DNA of 64,000 nt, from NCBI RefSeq assembly GCF_900112205.1, contig NZ_FOKW01000008.1:62001-126000 (forward strand), in the 5' to 3' direction. Every line of letters begins with the position of its first letter. Position 1 is the first letter of the stretch. Source of the DNA: Natronobacterium haloterrestre (GTDB lineage Archaea; Halobacteriota; Halobacteria; Halobacteriales; Natrialbaceae). Position numbers and translations under genes: made by a program. Of the stretch, positions 27,901 to 35,655 are shown piece after piece. The notes below the pieces were generated by a model, which ran no database searches, was not told where the DNA came from, and was given only the letters and a program-made list of their open reading frames with translations.

Positions 27901-28848
27901 TTAGTCGCCCGGCTGGCTCGCTGGAAGCGCCTCCGACGTCTCCGCCGGGCTAGCGGCGAGCCGCCGCACGAGGGAACTGCTCACGAGCTGCTGGGTGACG
28001 TGAAACGCGGTGATTGCGGCGATGATCGCCCCGCCGCCGAACATCGCTCCGACCATCACGGCCACGCTCAAATTCTTCATCGAACTCGAGAACAGCACCG
28101 AGATGCAGTCGTCGTCGTGATACCCGCGGGCGGACAGCGCGTAGGCGAGCCCCACGCTGAGGCCAAGCGCCGCGACTGCGATGCCGACGACGAACGCGAG
28201 GCTGGAAGGGGCGATCGAGAGGGTCGATCCACCGACCCCGACGTAGATCAGCGCGCCCATCGTCGCGACGGAGAACCCGTCGAGCTGGCGGTCGGAGACG
28301 GTTCCGCCCGGGACGAGGACCGCGAAGACGGCGGCGATCACTACGATAGCGCCGAGCTCGAGGAACAGTTCGCCGGCGGCGATGTCGGCCGCGGAGTCGC
28401 CGAGGACCGAGATGATCGCCGGCATCACGAGCGGCGCGAGCAGCATCGACGCGAGGACGATCACCGTCGACAGGAGCGTGTTCCCGCCGCTCAGGCGCGT
28501 CCAGACGATCGAACTCCCGGCGGCTACCGGTGCCGAGAGGACGACGAGGACGCCGAGCAACAGTTCGCCGGAGAGGGCGACGGTCGCGACCGGGTACAGC
28601 ACGAGGGGGACGAGCACGTACACGCTGGCGAGCGAGACGAGGATCGGCGTCGACAGGCGTCTCATCTCGAGGCCGACGTCGGCGAACTCGAACCCGTAGA
28701 AGGCCGTGAACACCAGGCCGACGACCAGTGCGGGGATCGTCGGTTGCAGGGGTGAGGCGAGGGTCGGAAACGCCACGCCCGCGACCGTGGCGGCGACGAC
28801 GACGAGCAACGACTGCTGTGATTTGACGGTTTGCCGGAGGGAGACCAT
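27901..28848 (-). CDS. Bile acid:Na+ symporter (BASS) family transporter
   Basis: 315 residues with about nine or ten hydrophobic helices: LLVVVAATVAGVAFPTLA, TIPALVVGLVFTAFYGFEF, VLVVLSAPVAAGSSIVW and SSSMKNLSVAVMVGAMFG. The SSMKN-like stretch matches the family's unwound Na+-site region (in ASBT a polar NxS motif). Substrate in archaea is unknown; pantoate- or organic-acid-type transport is as likely as any bile acid. The C-terminal tail is short and cytoplasmic. It stands alone, divergent from the secreted coiled-coil gene with 312 nt between. Confidence 0.82.
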   Translation of the reverse strand: MVSLRQTVKSQQSLLVVVAATVAGVAFPTLASPLQPTIPALVVGLVFTAFYGFEFADVGLEMRRLSTPILVSLASVYVLVPLVLYPVATVALSGELLLGVLVVLSAPVAAGSSIVWTRLSGGNTLLSTVIVLASMLLAPLVMPAIISVLGDSAADIAAGELFLELGAIVVIAAVFAVLVPGGTVSDRQLDGFSVATMGALIYVGVGGSTLSIAPSSLAFVVGIAVAALGLSVGLAYALSARGYHDDDCISVLFSSSMKNLSVAVMVGAMFGGGAIIAAITAFHVTQQLVSSSLVRRLAASPAETSEALPASQPGD

Positions 28849-29160
28849 GTATCGGGCGATGACCGCGAGTATTCGAAACCGGACACATAGGTCTTTTCAA
28901 TGGCGGATTACTCGGGATCCGTGGACGCTCGGAACGCCACAAGGCGAGGGGCCGGCGATCGGATGTCCCCGACGGACCGTGCCGACCGATCGTCCGCGAA
29001 ACGGGATCGGCCCGACGGGGAACCGTTCCGATTCCGGTCTCGAGGCCGAAACCGCAAGAGGGAACCGGGACGAAAATCGCGTAAACGATCGTTGATAGTC
29101 GTTGAATCGGGGCTATCGTCTCGAGCGTATATGTGCCCGGAACCCTAGAACTCAGGTGAG
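28849..29160. other. 312-bp gene-free stretch between divergent genes
   Basis: Contains the divergent promoters of the BASS gene and the secreted coiled-coil gene. CGTATATGTG (29128-29137) is a TATA-like element 24-33 nt before the ATG at 29161. Nothing else is recognised. Confidence 0.4.
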
Positions 29161-30072
29161 ATGAAACGAAACACGACGATCGCGCTGGTCGGCGTACTGG
29201 TCGTCGCCCTCGCGGCGATGCCGCTCGGTGCGGCCAGCGTGGGGACAGCCCTGCAGGACGAAACCGACGATACCGACAACGATGAAATCGCCCCCGGCGA
29301 ACGTCTCTCCGGCGTCGTTGCGGTCCAGGACGCCGAGCTTTCGGGCGAGGTGAGCGAGCGGGCCTACGGCGTGAAACTGGCTCAGGCCGAGACCGACGAG
29401 GCGAAAGCTGCCGTCGTAGACGAACAGGTCGAGGACGTCGACGAGCGGCTGACGGCCATCGAGGAGCGCCTCGAGGAACTCGAGGCGGCCCGCGAGGCCG
29501 GCGAGATCAGCCACGGGCAGTACCGCGCCGAGGTCGCCAAACTCGCCGCCGAGCGAGCGACGGCCGAACGGCTCGCCGAGGGCGCGAACGCGACGGCGAG
29601 CGACCTGCCCGCCGACCTCCTCGAGGAACGCGGCGTGGACGCCGAGGCTATCGGCGAACTCCGCGAGCGAGCCGACGAACTGAACGGCTCCGAAGTTTCC
29701 GAGATCGCCCGGTCGATCGCCGGTGAGGGCGTCGGACAGCCCCCGGTCGCGGACCGCGAGCCGGGCGCGCCGCTCGAGACACCCGGACAGAGCGGGGACG
29801 AGACGCCCGGTGACGGGCCGGCGGCATCCGGCAACGAGTCCGACGATCGGCCCGGGGCTGGCGATCCGGCGGACGCGCCGGGTAACGGCTCCGACGGCTC
29901 GTCCGGTCACGGCGGTCCGGACGGTGATTCCGACTCCGGTCCCGATGTTGACGACTCCGATGCTAACGACTCCGATGCTAACGACTCCGAGAACGCCGGC
30001 GCTGAAGACACCGAGAACGACTCCGCCGGGGAACCCGAGGAACCCGAGGAATCCAGGGACCACGAGGCGTAA
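29161..30072 (+). CDS. Secreted coiled-coil protein with acidic repeat tail
   Basis: 303 residues. Signal peptide MKRNTTIALVGVLVVALAAM then GAAS. Residues about 75-165 form a Glu/Ala-rich coiled coil (VDERLTAIEERLEELEAAREAGEISHGQY). The last 110 residues are low complexity: Gly-Asn-Asp-Ser with three copies of Asp-Ser-Asp-Ala-Asn from a 15-bp tandem unit (29950-29990). No cell-wall sorting motif is seen. Haloarchaeal secreted proteins of this general design exist, but the function is unknown. ATG 29161 starts exactly where the signal peptide begins. Confidence 0.68.
   Translation: MKRNTTIALVGVLVVALAAMPLGAASVGTALQDETDDTDNDEIAPGERLSGVVAVQDAELSGEVSERAYGVKLAQAETDEAKAAVVDEQVEDVDERLTAIEERLEELEAAREAGEISHGQYRAEVAKLAAERATAERLAEGANATASDLPADLLEERGVDAEAIGELRERADELNGSEVSEIARSIAGEGVGQPPVADREPGAPLETPGQSGDETPGDGPAASGNESDDRPGAGDPADAPGNGSDGSSGHGGPDGDSDSGPDVDDSDANDSDANDSENAGAEDTENDSAGEPEEPEESRDHEA
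29950..29990. repeat. 15-bp tandem repeat in the secreted protein gene
   Basis: Unit GACTCCGATGCTAAC, present nearly three times, encoding Asp-Ser-Asp-Ala-Asn in frame. Confidence 0.7.
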
Positions 30073-30203
30073 TCCACTCTCCCGCTGATTCGCACTCGAA
30101 CGTCGACTTCTGGGACAGGACACTCTTTCTCGTCTCGAGGTAAAACCCGGTCGCAAGCGCAGTGACTCACTCCGGCCGACTCGGTCACCTGCACTGAACG
30201 CCG

Positions 30204-30908
30204 TTAGATGGGGACCGGCAGCCACTCGAGGAGCCGCAGGAACGGCGTCGGATCGAACAGCGGATCGTGGAGGACGAGCCAGTCCAGGAGGACGAGCCCG
30301 GCCCCGTGAGCGATCACCGACGGCAGGATCGAGCCGGACTCGTAGTCGACCGCGCCGAAGAGGACGTCCGTCGGCCCGGACAGCAGGAACTCGACGGGCG
30401 GCTTCGTGGAGTGGTGCAGCATGTAGACGACTGGGCTGATGAACACGGCCTTGAAGCCGATCTCTCGGACGCCGACACAGAGCAGCCCGCGGTAGTAGGT
30501 CTCGGCGGCCAACGCGAGGACGAACAGCTTCAGCGCGTGCGGGACGAACTCGCCGGGGGCCGCCGTGGTCTCCCACATCGGGTAGAACGCCCGGATCGTC
30601 GGCAGGGTCGACCCGACCAGGTAGAACGGCAGGACGAAAAGCGCGAGTAACACGGCGTTACGGACGGCAGTGCGGTTGATCGTCCACCCGATCCGTCTGC
30701 CGTGGGAAAACCCCAGCGTGAGGGGCCCGCCGATCAGGACGACGGCGTCGACGATCGCCCGTCCAAACAGATCGCCGGGGACGTACCGCATCCATATCAG
30801 CGTCAGGACGGCCCCGGTCAGCAGCGACTTCTGGACCCAGGACAGCCGATCGAACTGGTCGCGGAACCAGCCGAGATCAGATCGCGTACGGCTCTCCTCG
30901 GTTGCCAC
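30204..30908 (-). CDS. CPBP-family intramembrane protease
   Basis: 234 residues with about six membrane helices. Motif 1 is AETYYRGLL, with Glu136 and Arg140-Gly141, corresponding to the EExxxRG of Rce1/CPBP glutamic proteases but with the first Glu replaced by Ala (AE in place of EE). Motif 2 is PVVYMLHHS (His165/166), motif 3 IAHGAGLVLLD. Such enzymes process membrane peptides or immunity proteins; substrates here are unknown. Because one of the two motif-1 Glu residues is missing, activity should be checked. It follows the DUF5789 gene by 6 nt, so the two are probably one transcript. Confidence 0.76.
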   Translation of the reverse strand: MATEESRTRSDLGWFRDQFDRLSWVQKSLLTGAVLTLIWMRYVPGDLFGRAIVDAVVLIGGPLTLGFSHGRRIGWTINRTAVRNAVLLALFVLPFYLVGSTLPTIRAFYPMWETTAAPGEFVPHALKLFVLALAAETYYRGLLCVGVREIGFKAVFISPVVYMLHHSTKPPVEFLLSGPTDVLFGAVDYESGSILPSVIAHGAGLVLLDWLVLHDPLFDPTPFLRLLEWLPVPI

Positions 30909-30914
30909 AGGTAG

Positions 30915-31199
30915 TTATTCGTCCGCGGTCGGGATCGGTCCCGTGCCGATGACCTCCCGGACGTGCGTTTCGAACTCCTGACGACGCTGGAAGTAGGTCT
31001 CGTCGACCTCCTCGAGGACGGCCGACAGTTCCCGCGGACCGTCGGGCGTCCGGATGGTGCTGTCACCCTCGAGGCGGTCGACCTCGCTTTTCTCCTTGGG
31101 CCAGGTCAGCCTGGACGTGACCCGGGCAAGCGGTGCGCCCTCGACGGGGGTTCGGTCACCGAGCGTGACGGCGGGCTCCTCCTCGTCCTCGTCGCTCAT
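30915..31199 (-). CDS. DUF5789-family protein
   Basis: 94 residues. The central PLARVTSRLTWPKEKSEVDRLEG with TIRTPDGPRELSAVLEEVD is the hallmark of this small haloarchaeal family. It is acidic, soluble and lacks cysteines or a signal peptide. Function not known. ATG 31199 fits the family length; a longer frame upstream would overlap the gap after the aminotransferase. Followed at 6 nt by the CPBP gene. Confidence 0.78.
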   Translation of the reverse strand: MSDEDEEEPAVTLGDRTPVEGAPLARVTSRLTWPKEKSEVDRLEGDSTIRTPDGPRELSAVLEEVDETYFQRRQEFETHVREVIGTGPIPTADE

Positions 31200-31254
31200 G
31201 GGCGGGAGTTGGCCGGCCCGTCGATTCAAGGTTTCGTTTGGGCGGCGATCGGTC

Positions 31255-32433
31255 TCACCACCAGCGGTTCTCGACCAGTCGGTCGACGGCCTCCCGGATC
31301 GTCGACTCGCTGCGCGAGAAGGTAAACCGGACCCAGTCGGCATCGGCGTCCGGATCAGTGTAGAAGCTGCTGCCCGGGACGGCAGCGACACCGGCCTCCC
31401 GGATCAGCCGGTAGCAGAACTCGAGGTCGTCCTCGTCGGTCGGATACCGGGTCATCACGTAGTAGGCCCCGTCGGGCTCGACGGGATCGAGGCCGGCCTC
31501 GCGCAGCCCCTCGACGAGGACGTCCCGGCGGCGCTCGTAAGAGTCGGAGAGGTCCTCGTAGTACTCGTCGGGCAGGGAAAGCGCCTCGACGCCGGCCCGC
31601 TGGAACGGCGTCGGCGCGCAGATGCTCGTGTAGTCGTGGACCTTCCGCAACTCCTTGGCGAGGTACTCGGGCGCGAGACAGAAGCCGATCCGCCAGCCGG
31701 TGACGCTGAAGGTCTTGGACATCCCCGTACAGACGACGGTCCGTTCCGCGAGATCCCCGACCTCGACCGGGCTGACGTAGTCGTCGGTGTAGACGATGTG
31801 CTCGTAGATCTCGTCGGTCAGTACGATCAGGTCGTGCTCGAAGACGATCTCCTCGATGCGCTCGAGTTCCGTCCGAGTGAACACCTTCCCGGTCGGGTTC
31901 ATCGGCGTGTTGAGCACGATGATCCGGGCGCTCTCGGCGGCCGCCTCGAGCGCCTCGTAATCGGGCTCGAGCCCGTCGGTCATGTCCAGCGGGACGGCCT
32001 CGGCCCCGGCGAACTGGCTCGCGGGGATGTAGCTCTCGTAGACGGGTTCGAAGTAGATCACCTCGTCACCGGGGCCGGCCAGTGAGAGCATCGTCGACAT
32101 GATCGCCTCGCTGGTGCCGCTGGTGATCGTCACCTCGCGTTCGGGGTCGTACTCGATCCCCTTCCACTCGGCGTACCGTTCGGAGACGGCCTCGCGCAGT
32201 TCGGGCAGCCCCCAGGTAATGGTGTACTGGCTGTCGGTGTCGATCGCCTCCTTCGCGGCGCGTTTGATCTCGGGCGGGGTCTCGTCCTCGTCGGGAATCC
32301 CCTGCGAGAGGTTGATTGCCCCCTGATCGATCGCCTCGCGGGTCATCTCCCTGATGACCGACTCGGCGACGCCGTCGGTACGTCCGGTCCCGACCGCGCC
32401 TTCCGGCAGCGGTCCGTTGCTCGTGTGTTTCAT
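31255..32433 (-). CDS. Pyridoxal-phosphate aminotransferase, class I/II
   Basis: 392 residues, fold type I. NLSQGIPDEDETP and ITSGTSEAIMSTML open the PLP-binding domain; TPMNPTGKVFTR, VLTDEIYEHIVY (the DEIY Asp/Tyr pair) and GMSKTFSVTGWRIGF hold the Schiff-base Lys near residue 242; RFTFSRSE has the substrate-carboxylate Arg. It starts 5 nt after agmatinase ends and is almost surely co-transcribed with it, which suggests it transaminates a product of arginine or polyamine breakdown; aspartate or kynurenine-type specificity is equally open from sequence alone. Confidence 0.87.
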   Translation of the reverse strand: MKHTSNGPLPEGAVGTGRTDGVAESVIREMTREAIDQGAINLSQGIPDEDETPPEIKRAAKEAIDTDSQYTITWGLPELREAVSERYAEWKGIEYDPEREVTITSGTSEAIMSTMLSLAGPGDEVIYFEPVYESYIPASQFAGAEAVPLDMTDGLEPDYEALEAAAESARIIVLNTPMNPTGKVFTRTELERIEEIVFEHDLIVLTDEIYEHIVYTDDYVSPVEVGDLAERTVVCTGMSKTFSVTGWRIGFCLAPEYLAKELRKVHDYTSICAPTPFQRAGVEALSLPDEYYEDLSDSYERRRDVLVEGLREAGLDPVEPDGAYYVMTRYPTDEDDLEFCYRLIREAGVAAVPGSSFYTDPDADADWVRFTFSRSESTIREAVDRLVENRWW

Positions 32434-32438
32434 AGTAG

Positions 32439-33473
32439 TTACTCCGCGAACGCTCGTTCCAGCAGCGTGACCAGCAGGTACGCCGCGAGTCGCTGTGTCC
32501 CCTCCGTCGAGTCGTACCGCGGCGCGACCTCCATCAGGTCCGCCGCGCCGACGGCCTCGTGGGCGCCGACTACCTCCATGATCTCCAGCGCCTGGTGGGC
32601 CGACAGTCCGCCGGGCGTCGGCGTCCCGGTGCCGGGTGCGACGCTCGGATCGACGCCGTCGATGTCGAAACTGACGTACACCGCGTCGGTGTCCTCGGCG
32701 GCCGCGGCCACGGCGTCCTCAATCACCGGACGGACGCCGCGGTCCTCGATCTCCCGCATCGTATAGAGGTTCAGGCCCGTCTCGTCGGCGAACTCGAAGA
32801 ACTCGGGGGACTCGTAGCCGCGGATGCCGACCTGGCTCACGGAGTCGTAATCGACGTACGGCGAGTCGGCGATCCGTGCCGTACTCGAGCCGTGGAACTC
32901 CGAGCCGAACACCGGACTTTCGGAGACGGTATCGGTGTGGGCGTCGATCTGGACGAATCCGACGCTGTCGTGGCCTGCCCCCTCCGCGAACCCGCGGACG
33001 GCGGGGAACGTACAGTAGTGGTCGCCGCCGAGGGTGACGGGGAACGTCTGGGCGGCGACCGCGGCCAGGTGGGCCGTGATGCTCTCGGCGGTCGTCTCGC
33101 GGTCCATCGGGAAGACGGGGACGTCGCCGCAGTCGGCGACCGAGAGGTCGTCGAAGTCGACGGTCTTCCCGGTCTGCATGTTCGTGAGTCCGCCCTTGTA
33201 GTCCGAGAGGTAGGCCCACCAGCCGCTGGCGTGACGGATCGCCTCGGGGCCGTACCGCGCGCCGGGCCTGTTCGAGACCGCGCCGTCGTATGGGACGCCG
33301 ACCACCGCCGCATCGACGTCGTCGACGTCGTCGACGTCGCGCCGGTCGCCCTTCATGAACGTCTTGATGCCCGCGTACGCGAGTTCGACGTTCGCGCCGG
33401 TCACCGACTCGCGAAAGGCGGCCGCACGGTCACGCTCCCGTTCGGGGCCAGGGCCGGGGCCGGGACCGCTCAT
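32439..33473 (-). CDS. speB: Agmatinase-family ureohydrolase
   Basis: 344 residues. Binuclear Mn2+ ureohydrolase. Metal ligands are visible as GGDH near residue 150, DAHTD near 176 and SFDIDGVDPS near 271, and the opening has VGVPYDGAVSNRPGARYGPEAIR. Hydrolyses agmatine (or a similar guanidino acid or arginine-like compound) to a diamine and urea. Archaeal polyamine routes use agmatinase; guanidinobutyrase-type specificity is the alternative. The ATG overlaps the TGA of a 29-codon upstream frame. The aminotransferase follows at 5 nt and a Pot-type importer lies 2 kb away. Confidence 0.87.
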   Translation of the reverse strand: MSGPGPGPGPERERDRAAAFRESVTGANVELAYAGIKTFMKGDRRDVDDVDDVDAAVVGVPYDGAVSNRPGARYGPEAIRHASGWWAYLSDYKGGLTNMQTGKTVDFDDLSVADCGDVPVFPMDRETTAESITAHLAAVAAQTFPVTLGGDHYCTFPAVRGFAEGAGHDSVGFVQIDAHTDTVSESPVFGSEFHGSSTARIADSPYVDYDSVSQVGIRGYESPEFFEFADETGLNLYTMREIEDRGVRPVIEDAVAAAAEDTDAVYVSFDIDGVDPSVAPGTGTPTPGGLSAHQALEIMEVVGAHEAVGAADLMEVAPRYDSTEGTQRLAAYLLVTLLERAFAE

Positions 33474-33559
33474 CGCGTTCCCACCTCCTGCGCCGGCGAG
33501 ACGCGCTCGCCGCGGGGCTCAACTCCCAGGTCCTCGATCCGTGTCGTGTGGAATGCCAT
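33470..33559 (-). CDS. Possible 29-residue leader peptide of the agmatinase unit
   Basis: A 29-codon frame starting at 33559 and ending in TGA that overlaps the agmatinase ATG (ATGA). It is acidic-to-neutral with four Arg (AFHTTRIEDLGVEPRG opens it) and has an AT-richer CAATAGATTG about 24 nt upstream, which would make it leaderless. The overlap fits translational coupling, so it may be a regulatory leader peptide. Conservation is unknown, and chance open frames of this size are common; hence low confidence. Confidence 0.35.
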   Translation of the reverse strand: MAFHTTRIEDLGVEPRGERVSPAQEVGTR

Positions 33560-33724
33560 ACAGTAACAATCCGGCAATCTATTGCCACCTGTTCGGTTGA
33601 CGGACGGAGCACAAAAGCGTATCTCCGAGCCCCGACCGCGCGGCCCGATCGTCGACCCTGAGTTCGATCCCTCGAGCACCCCAAACGTTACCGTTACGCC
33701 CGTCCGCTCCTAATCGGAGATCGA

Positions 33725-34831
33725 ATGCCACCGGACCTCGATCGGCGGATGTACGACATCCTCCGGCTGGTCGACCACCACGGCCCGATCGGGAGCATCC
33801 AGCTGGTCGAACTGATGCAGCTCCACGGGTACGACATCAAGGATCGCACGATCAGGCTGGCGCTCTCAGAACTCGACGAACTCGGGCTCACCGAGAAGGT
33901 CCCCGGCCAGGGTCGCCGACTCACCGAGCGCGGCCGCCGCGAACTCGAGCAGGGCGACGTCAACGCCCGTCTCGAGCGAATTCGGGCCCGCATCGCGACC
34001 CTCTCGAGCCGCGTGACCTACGACCCGGGCGAGGACGGGGGTGACGTCATCGCGTCCTGCGTGTTCCTCGAGGAGGACATCGTCGACGACGCGCTCGACC
34101 TCGTCGCCCGGCTCGACGCGCTCCCGCTTGGCCCGGTTCCGATCAGGCTCGAGGAGAGCAACGCCGAGGAGCCCGGCGACCGCCGGCTGCTTGCCCCCTC
34201 GAGCATCACGCTCGACGGCGTGTTGCTCACCCGCGGGATCGACGCGCGCCTGACCAACGCCGCGGTCCTCGAGTACGAGCCGGTCGAGAGCCGGTCCGAT
34301 CCGAGCGGCCCCGCGGACGCGCTCGACCCGGACGCGAACCCGCCGTCCAGCGCCGGCGGTCGTATTCTCCGGCACGTCGACGTCATCGACGGCGAGGGGT
34401 CGTCGATCGACGTCGTCACGCTGTTGATCGAGGCCGGACGGAACGATGTCGCGGGGATTCTCGAGGCCGACGGGGCGGACGGAGAAGCCGACTCCGAATC
34501 CGACCGACCACGCGGAACCGGCCTCCTCGTCGGCGACGACCGGGAGTTTCCGATCAACCGGCTCGAGGAAGCCCGCGACCTGACCGTCGCGACCCGGGAC
34601 GCGCTGGGGGGCGTCGTCGACTTCCAGCGCCCGCGGGAACGCGATCGGCTGCCCGGCGGCGATCCGACCTGGGCCTTTGGCTCGGTCACCCACGTCGGCA
34701 GCGGCGAACTGTTGCTCGCTGCGCTGGACGAGTACGGGCTCGCGACCTCGTGGGAGACGTTGTACGGAACGATGCCGCGGCGAGAATTCGAGTCGGTGAC
34801 GCGGGTGACGACGGAAACGGCCGACGACTAG
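33725..34831 (+). CDS. nrpR: NrpR-type regulator (winged helix plus NrpR domain, DUF128)
   Basis: 368 residues. N-terminal winged helix (MYDILRLVDHHGPIGSIQLVELM, KDRTIRLALSELDELGLTEK) and a C-terminal NrpR regulatory domain in two parts (VIDGEGSSIDVVTLLIEAGR, GLLVGDDREFPINRLEEA). In methanogens NrpR represses nitrogen-assimilation genes and leaves DNA when 2-oxoglutarate is bound. Haloarchaeal relatives are less studied. Its position between agmatinase and the Pot-type importer with amidohydrolase suggests it controls this nitrogen island, which is inference. TAG shares CTAG (34828-34831) with the amidohydrolase stop. Confidence 0.82.
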   Translation: MPPDLDRRMYDILRLVDHHGPIGSIQLVELMQLHGYDIKDRTIRLALSELDELGLTEKVPGQGRRLTERGRRELEQGDVNARLERIRARIATLSSRVTYDPGEDGGDVIASCVFLEEDIVDDALDLVARLDALPLGPVPIRLEESNAEEPGDRRLLAPSSITLDGVLLTRGIDARLTNAAVLEYEPVESRSDPSGPADALDPDANPPSSAGGRILRHVDVIDGEGSSIDVVTLLIEAGRNDVAGILEADGADGEADSESDRPRGTGLLVGDDREFPINRLEEARDLTVATRDALGGVVDFQRPRERDRLPGGDPTWAFGSVTHVGSGELLLAALDEYGLATSWETLYGTMPRREFESVTRVTTETADD

Positions 34832-35655
34832 CCCAGGTCGTAGACCTCGGGCCGACGATCCGCGAGCGCGTCGTCCCGCGGGGTCAGTGACTTGTCCCGC
34901 GCTCGAGCGAGGTCGCAATCGACCGCGAGCACGTGCTCGCCGTCGGCCGGCGCGGGACCGGCCGCCGGCACGCCGTCGGGCGCGACGACGACGCTCTGTC
35001 CTTCGAACGCGGTCCCGCGCTCGGTGCCGGCGCGGTCCGCGCAGGCGATCCACACGCGGTTCGCGTCGGCGTGGGCGACGGCCTGGTGGACGCCGGCCGT
35101 CCAGTCGCCCGGCCGCCCGTCGCCGTCGGGGTTCGGCACCCAGTTCGTCGGCACGGCGATCAGGTCGGCGCCCGCCCGAGCCTGCGTGATCGTCGCCTCG
35201 GGGAACCACTGGTCGTTGCAGATCTGGACGCCGAGCCGGCCGAACGGCGTCTCGAAGACTGGCAGGTCCGATCCGGCGGCGAACCAGCGTTTCTCCTCGT
35301 TCCAGGGGTGGACCTTCCGGTAGACGCCCTCGAGGCCGTCCGGGGAGACGACGAGGGCACTGTTGTAGTAGCTTGCCCCGGCACGCTCGGCGACCCCGCC
35401 GACGATCCAGGTGCCGGTCTCGGCCGCCGCCTCGGCCCAGGCCGACGCCGTCTCGCCGTCCCGGGGCTCCGCGAGGTCCGCGAGTTCGCTTTCGGACTCG
35501 AAGACGTACCCCGTCGTCGCGAGTTCCGGCAACACGACGAGGTCGGCATCGGCGTTCTTCCGGACGATCTCGAGCGTCCGGCGCCGGTTCCGGTCGACGG
35601 CCCCGAACTCGGGGACGGTCTGGGCGACCGCGACGCGGACGCTCTCGGTCGTCAC
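34828..35655 (-). CDS. Carbon-nitrogen hydrolase (nitrilase superfamily)
   Basis: 275 residues. Catalytic triad as expected: Glu44 in VVLPELATTGY, Lys114 in VYRKVHPW, Cys146 in GVQICNDQWFPE. Close in layout to omega-amidase and N-carbamoylputrescine amidase; the WNEEKRWF stretch after Lys is unusual. A cytoplasmic enzyme that hydrolyses an amide or carbamoyl group. GTG at 35655 is inside the stop of the ABC permease (GTGA overlap), so it is translationally coupled to the importer, and its substrate is likely what the importer brings in or a derivative. Confidence 0.86.
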   Translation of the reverse strand: MTTESVRVAVAQTVPEFGAVDRNRRRTLEIVRKNADADLVVLPELATTGYVFESESELADLAEPRDGETASAWAEAAAETGTWIVGGVAERAGASYYNSALVVSPDGLEGVYRKVHPWNEEKRWFAAGSDLPVFETPFGRLGVQICNDQWFPEATITQARAGADLIAVPTNWVPNPDGDGRPGDWTAGVHQAVAHADANRVWIACADRAGTERGTAFEGQSVVVAPDGVPAAGPAPADGEHVLAVDCDLARARDKSLTPRDDALADRRPEVYDLG

